A stretch of DNA of 9,726 nucleotides, from positions 1-9,726 of the forward strand of contig JAFLRW010000062.1 in NCBI GenBank assembly GCA_022511285.1, read 5' to 3'. The notes beneath the pieces were generated by a model. That model did not search any database and had not been told where the DNA came from. It saw nothing but the letters and a program-made list of their open reading frames with translations. Below, piece by piece: positions 1-5,715 of the stretch. The first letter of the stretch is position 1, and each line of letters begins with the position of its first letter. Position numbers and translations under genes: made by a program. This DNA comes from Duncaniella sp. (GTDB lineage: Bacteria > Bacteroidota > Bacteroidia > Bacteroidales > Muribaculaceae).

Positions 1-629
1 GTATTGTCGGTGAAGTGGGCTATCAGTTGGCCCAGGGTGCCACGCTCGGTTGAGTCGTGGAGTTTGGATATCTCGCGTGAGACTGATGCCGGGCGGTCAA
101 CGCCACACACCTCAGAGAGTTCGGTGAGAGTGCGGACTAATCGCAGCGGAGATTCATATATGATTGATGTGCAGTCGGCCGCGGCTATGGCTTCAAGGCG
201 TGAGCGCCGCCCTTTCTTAGGGGGGAGGAATCCCTCGAATGTGAATCGGTCAGTGGGGAGTCCGGAGTTGACCAAAGCCGGGACAAATGCCGTAGGGCCC
301 GGGAGTGTCTCCACGTCGATACCTTCGCGGCGACATTCGCGTGTGAGCAAAAATCCGGGGTCACTGATGCCCGGAGTGCCTGCATCTGATATCAGAGCAA
401 TATCCTCACCCGAGAGCAAGCGGTCAATGATTGGACGCACAGTGGTGTGCTCATTGAATTTATGGTGGCTGAGGCAGGGGGTGGTGATGTCAAAGCGACG
501 CAGAAGCACCGATGATGTGCGGGTGTCCTCGGCATAGATAACACTCACGGAACGCAGCGTCTCGACTGCCCTCGGTGTCATATCGTCCATATTGCCCACC
601 GGAGTGGGGACTATGAATAGCTTGCCCAT
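1..629 (-). CDS. rsmI: RsmI, 16S rRNA 2'-O-ribose C1402 methyltransferase (3' end cut off by window edge)
   Basis: The reverse-strand reading frame starts at ATG 627-629 and runs off the left edge after about 209 residues without a stop. Family-defining motifs appear in order: MGKLFIVPTPVGNMDD at the N-terminus, YAEDTRTSSVLL (about 32-43), a SAM-pocket region LISDAGTPGISDPGFLL (about 79-95), PGPTAFVPALVNSGLPTDRF (about 110-129), EGFLPPKKGRR, YESPLRL and SREISKLHDSTERGTLGQ. The family is known to 2'-O-methylate C1402 in the ribosomal decoding centre using SAM, in the cytoplasm. Bacteroidetes members are usually around 225-240 residues, so I infer that only the last 15-30 residues are missing. 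It is the last visible gene of the surE-dacB-hypothetical-rsmI run, 24 bp after the preceding stop. Identification is secure. Confidence 0.95.
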   Translation of the reverse strand, partial: MGKLFIVPTPVGNMDDMTPRAVETLRSVSVIYAEDTRTSSVLLRRFDITTPCLSHHKFNEHTTVRPIIDRLLSGEDIALISDAGTPGISDPGFLLTRECRREGIDVETLPGPTAFVPALVNSGLPTDRFTFEGFLPPKKGRRSRLEAIAAADCTSIIYESPLRLVRTLTELSEVCGVDRPASVSREISKLHDSTERGTLGQLIAHFTDN

Positions 630-653
630 ACCTGTTTTATATAGGGGTTACTC

Positions 654-1181
654 TCAGAAATGGCGACTTACTATTTCCATGAAGGCTTTTACATCGGGAG
701 AAGAGGCATCCCAACAGAGGTCGTCATAGAAGTATTCCTCTTCCTCAGAGAAATCTGTCATAGCGGCAATAATATCAAGCGTCTCCACAAATTCGGCGTC
801 TGAATTATGGAATAGCTCGCGGCGGAAGCGGAATTTATCGTTGAGGGTGAAAGCTTTGGTGATATCAGCGGCTCGGTCGTGGGCAATGCGCTCATCGAGA
901 GTCCTCACCGGCTCCGGCTCTGCAATATTTTCCGGTTGGGCAGCCGGCACCGGGGCAGGTGCGGGCATCGGGGCAGGGTCCGTGTCTACGTCGGGAGCCA
1001 CCGGTTCGGGCTCGGATGGAGCCAACTGCGCAATTCCGCTATTGAGGAGTGCGGTTTTTTCCGTTATGAGGGCCAGCACTTCGGCAGGGATGTCGTCACG
1101 GCGAGTATCAGCCAGCAGGAGCAATCCTTCCAGTTCGTAAATCAATTTGAGCAGGGAGGAAAAATCATTGATGTGTTTCAT
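654..1181 (-). CDS. Conserved Bacteroidales hypothetical protein with Pro/Ala linker
   Basis: A 175-residue soluble protein with no signal peptide or membrane segment. Three parts are visible: an N-terminal helical stretch (about 1-50, rich in Leu, Ile and Glu); a low-complexity Pro/Ala/Glu linker (about 53-92, with PAPMPAPAPVPAA); and a C-terminal acidic and aromatic block (about 108-175). That block contains LNDKFRFRRELF, a run of four Glu before YFYDDLCWD, and an ending FMEIVSRHF. From memory, proteins with an LNDrFrFRRELF...FMEIVsrHF ending are widespread uncharacterised proteins in Bacteroidales. I know of no function. The start ATG at 1179-1181 overlaps the end of the PBP4-like frame by 17 bp, which suggests co-transcription and possibly translational coupling. 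Because that gene carries an internal stop, any such coupling would be weakened. Confidence 0.8.
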   Translation of the reverse strand: MKHINDFSSLLKLIYELEGLLLLADTRRDDIPAEVLALITEKTALLNSGIAQLAPSEPEPVAPDVDTDPAPMPAPAPVPAAQPENIAEPEPVRTLDERIAHDRAADITKAFTLNDKFRFRRELFHNSDAEFVETLDIIAAMTDFSEEEEYFYDDLCWDASSPDVKAFMEIVSRHF

Positions 1182-1509
1182 CTTGCAAACTTACGGAAAA
1201 AGTATCTAATAACAAGCGTTGGATAGCGTTTTTTAATGACGCGCGAGAACAGCGGAAGCCGTTGACAATAAAAACAAGCAGGTGGGTGGGTTGCCCCTCG
1301 GCATCCAGAAGATAGCCGCTATAGGATTGCACGCCTTTCATTGAGCCTGTTTTCATCGCCACACGTCCTTGCAGCGGAGTCTCGGCAAGAAATCCTTTCA
1401 TAGTGCCGTCAAAACCGGCTCGCGGGAATAGCGACACATAGTCAGCGCCACACTCCTCGGCTATAATCTGGAGGTTAATCTGGCCGAGGAAAATTGCAGT
1501 GAGGCGAGA
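1165..1509 (-). pseudogene. 3' remnant of the PBP4/DacB-like gene, after an in-frame stop (KTG-containing part)
   Basis: Reading on in the same frame past the TAA at 1510-1512 gives the rest of a DD-carboxypeptidase: IIAEECGADYVSLFPRAG, then a FDGTMKGFL stretch, the third catalytic motif MKTGSMKGVQSYSGY, and an ending QRLLLDTFSVSLQDETHQ before TGA at 1165-1167. There is no frameshift; one stop codon separates it from the upstream part. KTG falls at about codon 414 of the combined frame of about 475 codons, close to the length of E. coli DacB. The only candidate restart I see in this frame is a GTG at 1437, inside a conserved stretch, with no convincing initiation signal. A separate functional protein is therefore unlikely. 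It is most simply a gene broken by the local insertion at 1507-1563. Confidence 0.8.
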
Positions 1510-1563
1510 TTAACCGCCAGATGATAGGCGGTTAATCTCGCCGAGGAACCTTGCAGTGAGGCG
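1470..1563. repeat. 37-bp imperfect direct repeat with 57-bp period, in frame in the PBP4-like gene
   Basis: Positions 1470-1506 and 1527-1563 match at 33 of 37 bases by my alignment. The core ttaatct..gccgaggaa...ttgcagtgaggcg is shared, and the offset is exactly 57 bp (19 codons). In the gene's frame both copies read RLTAxFLGxIN. Removing one 57-bp unit removes the TAA and gives a spacing between DGSGLSR and the PRAG...GT segment close to that expected for the family. The duplication is therefore probably secondary rather than ancestral. Confidence 0.85.
1503..1542. repeat. Perfect 16-bp inverted repeat with 8-nt loop around the premature stop
   Basis: Left arm 1503-1518 (ggcgagattaaccgcc) and right arm 1527-1542 (ggcggttaatctcgcc) are exact reverse complements, separated by agatgata. 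The TAA that ends the PBP4-like frame is in the left arm: it is the inverted copy of the codons for Ile-Asn in the right arm. There is no T-run following it on the coding strand, so it does not resemble an ordinary intrinsic terminator. Confidence 0.9.
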
Positions 1564-2592
1564 GTCGTCGCGCGACAGACCGCTTCCGTCGACTATATTA
1601 ACGCCGTGGCTACTTATACCGACCATATTCCAGACGGCAAGCACTTCAGCTATAGCTTCGTCACGTGTTCCTCCGGGAGCTATGGCGCGAAGCATTCCTT
1701 CAGCCATCAGATTGTCCGAACGATGCATAAGGCTGCGAAGAATCTCTCCGAAGGTTGGAGACAGGTGGGTGTAGATTTCTTGAATCTCGGAAGAGGATGG
1801 CAGGTCAGCTCCGTTCACAGGTATGCCGGCATCGCAGAGGCGTGCAGTCACTTCTGCGGCCATAACTTTGCACGGATAAGGGGTGGCGAAGTTGTCGGAG
1901 TATGCGCGGCGGGTGTTGCCGGTGACAGTAAAGGTCTCCGAACCATCCTTGCGATCAATGCTCACTCCGCGCGCTTTTGTGGCCTTGAAGTTAAACTTTA
2001 GGTCGGGCACACGAGGGGATGTCTGGCACGACGGGAGACGGAGATGAAAGCGATTGTCGCGGAAATTTGCCCCTTGGAGCCGTGTGCCATAGGGCCAGAT
2101 GAGGTCTTCTTCCATCCATCCGGGAGGGGTTGTAGCGTCAGGAAAATCGCTTTCGTCAATCATCACTTTTCCTCCCACGGCAGTGATGCCAAGACGTCGG
2201 ACTCCGGCCACTATGCTGTCGGCAAATCCTCGTGTCGAGTTGAAAAACTGCGATTCAATGGTGGGGTCGCCGACGGCGCGGACTATGATGTTGCCTGACA
2301 GAGTGCCATCGGCGTCTAAGCGTCCGTCGGCATATACGTGAGTGACAAACCGTTCGTCGGGATCGGCAAGATTGAGCAAGGCAGCCGATGTGACACTTTT
2401 CATCACTGATGCAGGCACTAAAGAGGTGTCAATATTGGTGCGGACGAGGTCAGCACGCAGGCGCAAATCGTGAATCCAGATAGCTGTACGAGCTGTGTCA
2501 AGGCCGGCAACATTAATGGGAAAGGCTACCGCCGGGGCCCAACAGCTGAGGATTACGAACAACGTCAGGAGGGGTCTAAGGGCACTGCTCAT
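1510..2592 (-). CDS. D-alanyl-D-alanine carboxypeptidase/endopeptidase, PBP4 (DacB) family, prematurely terminated
   Basis: This frame encodes 360 residues with an N-terminal Sec signal (hydrophobic about 7-23, ending AVAFP), indicating export to the periplasm. PBP4-family enzymes are serine acyl enzymes that trim or cleave peptidoglycan peptides. Visible motifs are SVMK (SxxK, Ser62-Lys65), the PBP4-type insert region with GDPTIESQFF and DESDF, SDN (Ser292-Asn294) in LMHRSDNLMAEG, and VDGSGLSRDDRL just before the break. The essential KTG box is missing because a TAA (1510-1512) ends translation; it lies in the same frame downstream (1165-1509). The truncated product should lack activity unless the stop is bypassed or removed. 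The start overlaps the surE stop by 4 bp (ATGA), so the two are probably translationally coupled. Confidence 0.88.
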   Translation of the reverse strand: MSSALRPLLTLFVILSCWAPAVAFPINVAGLDTARTAIWIHDLRLRADLVRTNIDTSLVPASVMKSVTSAALLNLADPDERFVTHVYADGRLDADGTLSGNIIVRAVGDPTIESQFFNSTRGFADSIVAGVRRLGITAVGGKVMIDESDFPDATTPPGWMEEDLIWPYGTRLQGANFRDNRFHLRLPSCQTSPRVPDLKFNFKATKARGVSIDRKDGSETFTVTGNTRRAYSDNFATPYPCKVMAAEVTARLCDAGIPVNGADLPSSSEIQEIYTHLSPTFGEILRSLMHRSDNLMAEGMLRAIAPGGTRDEAIAEVLAVWNMVGISSHGVNIVDGSGLSRDDRLTARFLGEINRLSSGG

Positions 2593-3365
2593 ACGAAGAG
2601 TCTTTTTATCTCATCAATGGCATCGGCAGCAGTCTGGTCAGGGCGCACGGGCACAACCGTAGCGCAGCGGCGAGAGAGCCAATATTCATCTGTGTCAGGA
2701 TTGTCAGGCTCATCGTTTTGAAAACGCCCTGTGAGCCAGTAGAATGGTTTTCCTGAGGGGGTGGACATCGTTGCATATTCTTCAGTCCATCGTCCGGCAG
2801 CAGCGCGGACCACCTTAAGGCCTTCAGGCAAACATCCCGCGGGGAAATTGACATTAAGACACACCCCCTGCGGAAGCCCCGAGGAGAGCACTCGACCGAT
2901 AACCTCGCTGACCATAGGGAGAACGGGGTCAAGACAGGCCTCCGGATTATGGTCAAGAAGCGAGAATCCCACCGAGGGAATCCCGAGGATACACCCTTCC
3001 ATCACTGCCCCCATAGTGCCGGAATAGATGTTATTGACCGCCGCATTTGAGCCGTGGTTTATGCCCGAGAGGATGAGGTCAGGCCTTCGGGAAGAGAAGA
3101 GGGCATACATTCCGAGCTTAACACAGTCGACCGGAGTGCCATTAACGCTATAGACCTTGGCCTGTCCGCAAGGGTGATGAGGTGTGATATAGAGCGGAGC
3201 ATTGACAGTGAGGGCCGATGATTTGGCTGACTGCGGAGAGTCGGGGGCAACGACTATGACATCGCCAAACTGTGATGCCGTGCGGGCTAATGCCTCAATG
3301 CCACGAGCAGAGACACCGTCGTCGTTGGTCACCATTATCAGTGGTCGTTCGGATGCTGTTGACAT
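2589..3365 (-). CDS. surE: SurE, 5'-nucleotidase / survival protein E
   Basis: A 258-residue cytoplasmic protein with the full SurE signature. TNDDGVSARGIEAL gives the metal-binding Asp15-Asp16. VVAPDSPQSAKSSALT contains Ser46 as likely metal ligand. SVNGTPVDCVKLG and LILSGINHGSNAAVNNIYSG follow, with Asn103 in the metal/nucleotide site. GTMGAVMEGCILGIPSVGFS and a C-terminal NVNFP complete the family pattern. SurE enzymes dephosphorylate nucleoside 5'- and 3'-monophosphates and can act on polyphosphate. The length is normal. ATG at 3363-3365 places the first strand at residues 8-13 as usual. It is the first gene of the minus-strand operon, and its TGA overlaps the next gene's ATG by 4 bp. Spacing suggests its promoter lies in 3366-3480. 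Confidence 0.96.
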   Translation of the reverse strand: MSTASERPLIMVTNDDGVSARGIEALARTASQFGDVIVVAPDSPQSAKSSALTVNAPLYITPHHPCGQAKVYSVNGTPVDCVKLGMYALFSSRRPDLILSGINHGSNAAVNNIYSGTMGAVMEGCILGIPSVGFSLLDHNPEACLDPVLPMVSEVIGRVLSSGLPQGVCLNVNFPAGCLPEGLKVVRAAAGRWTEEYATMSTPSGKPFYWLTGRFQNDEPDNPDTDEYWLSRRCATVVPVRPDQTAADAIDEIKRLFV

Positions 3366-3420
3366 AGGCCGAAATGGGTATCTTGGGGGTTGAAAATTCC
3401 GGAAACTCGATATTGATTCA

Positions 3421-3428
3421 CAAAATTA
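3421..3428 (-). promoter_or_regulatory. Candidate -7 box for the surE operon
   Basis: On the minus strand this reads TAATTTTG, matching the Bacteroidetes TAnnTTTG -7 consensus, about 55 bp upstream of the surE start. I see no good TTTG -33 element at the usual distance, so support is limited. Confidence 0.35.
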
Positions 3429-3474
3429 CGATAAATATCTGTCTATTTGCCGAGGGGATTGTTAAAAAAAGTAG

Positions 3475-3482
3475 TAAATTTG
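3475..3482 (+). promoter_or_regulatory. Candidate -7 box for the DUF4293 gene
   Basis: TAAATTTG matches TAnnTTTG, and a TTTG lies upstream at 3446-3449. The gap of 25 bp is longer than the roughly 19-21 bp expected. The start codon is 47 bp downstream, after an AT-rich leader with no clear Shine-Dalgarno sequence, as is typical for Bacteroidetes. Confidence 0.4.
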
Positions 3483-3529
3483 ACAAAAATTTCACTGAAA
3501 GGTCAAACAAACAAAATTTTCTTAAAGCT

Positions 3530-3958
3530 ATGCAGATTCAACGTATCCAATCGGTCTACATCCTTCTTGCCGCCATTGCAATGGTGATATTCATGTTGAT
3601 GCCTTACGGGGTGATGGTCAGTGTGGAGGATGGCTCGGCCACGTCACTATGCGCAATAAGAGAGTATGGTGTGTTAATCCCCGCAGCGCTGACCGCCGTG
3701 CTGCTGATAATAGATATTTTTCTCTATCATAACATCTCGCTGCAGCGCACAGTGCTGTCGGTGAGTGTAATGCTCACGCTTGCCACAGCTGCCGTGGTGT
3801 GTTTCGCACTCTTTAGACATGCCGACACCGATGGAACTGCCATTCATTTTGCTTTGTGGGATATTATGCTCCCTGTGGCTTTGATTTTTGAACTGCTCGG
3901 AGTGCGTGGCATCAACCGCGATATTAAACTTCTACGCTCCTACGATCGCTTGCGCTGA
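3530..3958 (+). CDS. DUF4293 family integral membrane protein
   Basis: A 142-residue protein with four predicted membrane helices (about 8-27, 46-66, 72-95 and 104-122). The N-terminus MQIQRIQSVYILLAAIAM and the C-terminus DIKLLRSYDRLR are hallmarks of the Bacteroidetes-specific DUF4293 family, whose function is unknown to me. An in-frame upstream extension to 3374 exists, but it crosses the divergent promoter region and lacks family similarity. The ATG at 3530, which begins the MxQRIQ motif, is chosen for that reason. The gene is transcribed away from surE and converges on spt, so it appears monocistronic. Confidence 0.9.
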   Translation: MQIQRIQSVYILLAAIAMVIFMLMPYGVMVSVEDGSATSLCAIREYGVLIPAALTAVLLIIDIFLYHNISLQRTVLSVSVMLTLATAAVVCFALFRHADTDGTAIHFALWDIMLPVALIFELLGVRGINRDIKLLRSYDRLR

Positions 3959-3977
3959 TGAGCGCTGCGGCGTTGGG

Positions 3978-4027
3978 AAAAACGTAACGGCGACACTTGA
4001 GGCTGAAACCTGAGTGTCGCCGTTACG
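3978..4027 (-). terminator. Intrinsic terminator after spt, between convergent genes
   Basis: Arms cgtaacggcgacact (3983-3997) and agtgtcgccgttacg (4013-4027) are perfect 15-bp reverse complements around a 15-nt loop. On the minus strand the stem is followed directly by TTTTT (3978-3982 on the plus strand), the normal layout for rho-independent termination of spt. On the plus strand no T-run follows, so it could only weakly stop the DUF4293 transcript. Confidence 0.85.
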
Positions 4028-4043
4028 GTTATGGAATGGGGGA

Positions 4044-5234
4044 TTATTTCTTGAGTATATCGTATTTGCGGAACACTCGCTCGATAGTCTCCAGAGCACG
4101 GTCCACCTGCTCCATAGAGTGAGTGGCCATAAGCGAGAAGCGAATCAATGTATCAGTTGGAGCAACCGCGGGTGTCACCACCGGGTTGACAAAGATACCT
4201 TCCTCGAGAAGGTCGCGAGTGACGGCGAATGTTTTAAAGTCGTCGCGGATGAAGAGAGGTATAATCGGAGTAGACGTATTGCCAATCTCGAAGCCGGCCG
4301 AACGGAACCCATCGAGGGCGTGGTTGGTGAGTCGCCACAACTGCTCCTGACGCTCAGGCTCGGCCTGCATAATCTCAAGAGCCTTGAGAGCTGCGGCGGT
4401 TGAAGCCGGGGTGATGGATGCCGTGAAGATATAAGAGCGAGAGTGATGGCGCAGGAAGTTGGTCACCTCTTTATTTGTGGCGATAAAGCCGCCGAGAGAG
4501 GCAAACGACTTTGAGAATGTGCCCATAATGAGGTCAACGTCATCGGCCACACCATAATGGTGGCAGACACCGCGACCACCGGGGCCAAAGACGCCAATGC
4601 CGTGGGCCTCGTCGATCATCACCGATGCATTGTATTGTTTGGCCAAACGGACCATATTTTTCACGTCGGCCACATCACCCTCCATAGAGAATACAGAATC
4701 GCTGACGATGAGCTTTACCTTGTCAGGATCGCAACGCTTGAGTTGTTTCTCAAGCGAGTCCATATCGTTGTGCTTATACTTGAGTTGCTGACTGAACGAA
4801 AGACGCCGGCCCTCGATAATCGACGCATGGTCCTGCTCATCCCACAGGATGTAGTCCTCGCGTCCGGTGAGAGTAGACACTACGCCAAGATTCACCTCGA
4901 AACCTGTAGAATAAATCATCACATCCTCCTTACCCATATATTCGGCGAGTTTGTGTTCCAACTCCTTGTGGAGATCAAGAGTGCCGTTGAGGAATGGGGA
5001 GCCAGCACATCCGGTGCCATATTTTTTAGTGGCTTCGATAGCTGCTTCCTTGATGCGAGGATCATTGACCAAGCCCGTGTAGCAGTTAGAACCGAACATA
5101 AGCACCTTCTTGCCGTTGATGATTACCTCGGGGTCCTGTTCGCTTGAAATAGCTCGGAAATATGGATATACACCGGCTGCTTTCGCCTCCTGCGGGGCTG
5201 TGTATTTGCTGAGTTTTTCTTGGAGTAAGTTCAT
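4044..5234 (-). CDS. spt: Serine palmitoyltransferase (bacterial sphingolipid synthesis)
   Basis: A 396-residue PLP-dependent alpha-oxoamine synthase. Visible fold-type I features are LMFGSNCYTGL (about 45-55), GCAGSPFLNGTLDLH (about 75-89), DHASIIEGRRLSFSQQLKYKHND (starting Asp135; His136 should stack on PLP), the SDSVFSMEGD stretch, DEAHG (208-212) and the PLP-lysine motif GTFSKSFASLGGF (Lys242). The sequence closely resembles, from memory, the Bacteroides serine palmitoyltransferase rather than 2-amino-3-ketobutyrate CoA ligase; the LLQEKLxKY start, the KHND block and the C-terminal FSLMATHSMEQVDRA all fit. It condenses serine with a long-chain acyl-CoA or acyl-ACP thioester to 3-ketosphinganine, the first committed step of sphingolipid synthesis, in the cytoplasm or at the inner membrane. 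It is monocistronic here, with its own promoter and terminator. Close paralogues (KBL, BioF) share the fold, so a small doubt on substrate remains. Confidence 0.9.
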   Translation of the reverse strand: MNLLQEKLSKYTAPQEAKAAGVYPYFRAISSEQDPEVIINGKKVLMFGSNCYTGLVNDPRIKEAAIEATKKYGTGCAGSPFLNGTLDLHKELEHKLAEYMGKEDVMIYSTGFEVNLGVVSTLTGREDYILWDEQDHASIIEGRRLSFSQQLKYKHNDMDSLEKQLKRCDPDKVKLIVSDSVFSMEGDVADVKNMVRLAKQYNASVMIDEAHGIGVFGPGGRGVCHHYGVADDVDLIMGTFSKSFASLGGFIATNKEVTNFLRHHSRSYIFTASITPASTAAALKALEIMQAEPERQEQLWRLTNHALDGFRSAGFEIGNTSTPIIPLFIRDDFKTFAVTRDLLEEGIFVNPVVTPAVAPTDTLIRFSLMATHSMEQVDRALETIERVFRKYDILKK

Positions 5235-5329
5235 AGCTTTTTCCTTAATCCCACTATGCCTGTACCCTCAATGGGACGAGGTGTGTGATGATGGTTGGTC
5301 TGAGATGTTGGGGTTTAATTTCCAAGTCG

Positions 5330-5337
5330 CAAAGGTA
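5330..5337 (-). promoter_or_regulatory. -7 box of the spt promoter
   Basis: On the minus strand this reads TACCTTTG, an exact TAnnTTTG match, about 95 bp upstream of the spt start. A TTGT lies about 21 bp further upstream (5359-5362), close to the expected -33 position. This predicts a leader of roughly 90 nt. Confidence 0.55.
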
Positions 5338-5522
5338 GTGATTTTTTTACATTTATAAACAATCTTGCCGCTTCTTTAAATGTTAATTATCTAAAACAGG
5401 GCATAATCGTTTTACAAAGCGCCATAATATTCGATATATTTTCCTGTCTTTGACAGATTTTTGCAGTTCGATTTTATAACTTATTGGGTGAAAAAGCCGT
5501 GGTGTGCACCCCCCATATTTTT

Positions 5523-5530
5523 TATCTTTG
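5523..5530 (+). promoter_or_regulatory. Candidate plus-strand -7 box (TATCTTTG)
   Basis: An exact TAnnTTTG match followed by cagcg, resembling strong Bacteroidetes promoters. No clear -33 TTTG at the usual spacing. It lies 186 bp upstream of the AT-rich gene, so it would give a long leader, or drive something shorter in between. Confidence 0.35.
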
Positions 5531-5559
5531 CAGCGACACAGAAATCGCAAAATTTTGAT

Positions 5560-5567
5560 TACTTTTG
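5560..5567 (+). promoter_or_regulatory. Second candidate plus-strand -7 box (TACTTTTG)
   Basis: An exact TAnnTTTG match 37 bp after the first. A start site just downstream would fall next to the ATG at 5577 of a 12-codon frame and about 140 nt before the AT-rich gene. No -33 element is evident. Confidence 0.25.
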
Positions 5568-5715
5568 TGATCGAATATGCGCATGACGCTGACAAAGATC
5601 GCAAAATGTAAGTAACAAACTTATAACATATACGTAACTTTCATGTTGCCGTACAATGCTTTGGTCAGCCGTCAGATGCTATTCGGAAGTTTTATGTTTA
5701 TTAGCTTAGATTCTA

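Larger units (their letters stand above)
5235..5715. other. Long intergenic region between spt and the AT-rich gene
   Basis: These 481 bp separate two divergently transcribed genes. The spt-proximal part (5235-5337) is its leader, about 90 nt. From about 5338 the sequence becomes AT-rich, like the gene that follows. It contains the spt -7 box, two plus-strand TAnnTTTG boxes (5523-5530, 5560-5567), a repeated decamer atcgcaaaat (about 5544 and 5599), and a 12-codon frame at 5577-5615 (MRMTLTKIAKCK). A longer minus-strand open frame at 5383-5604 shows no recognisable protein character. I see no tRNA and no convincing structured RNA. Confidence 0.6.

Noticed and set aside
1165..1437. Separate small gene starting with GTG at 1437
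   Set aside because: The sequence is the in-frame C-terminal part of a PBP4-like enzyme, and the GTG codes for a Val inside a conserved strand. There is no sign of independent initiation.
1503..1542. Programmed stop readthrough or recoding at the PBP4 hairpin
   Set aside because: The hairpin surrounds and includes the stop rather than lying downstream at a normal recoding distance, and the stop is explained by an inverted copy of adjacent codons. A mutation or slippage event is simpler.
3374..3529. N-terminal extension of the DUF4293 gene to 3374
   Set aside because: The extension spans the divergent promoter region and a -7 box, has no family similarity, and the family begins with the MxQRIQ motif at 3530.
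4557..5147. 196-residue open frame on the plus strand
   Set aside because: It lies wholly antisense to the spt gene, which has clear catalytic motifs. The protein has no recognisable domain, and high coding constraint on the opposite strand explains the open frame.
5383..5604. 73-residue open frame on the minus strand in the intergenic region
   Set aside because: The product is basic and Cys/Arg-rich without any recognisable motif, and it starts downstream of no clear promoter. It is most likely chance in AT-rich intergenic sequence.
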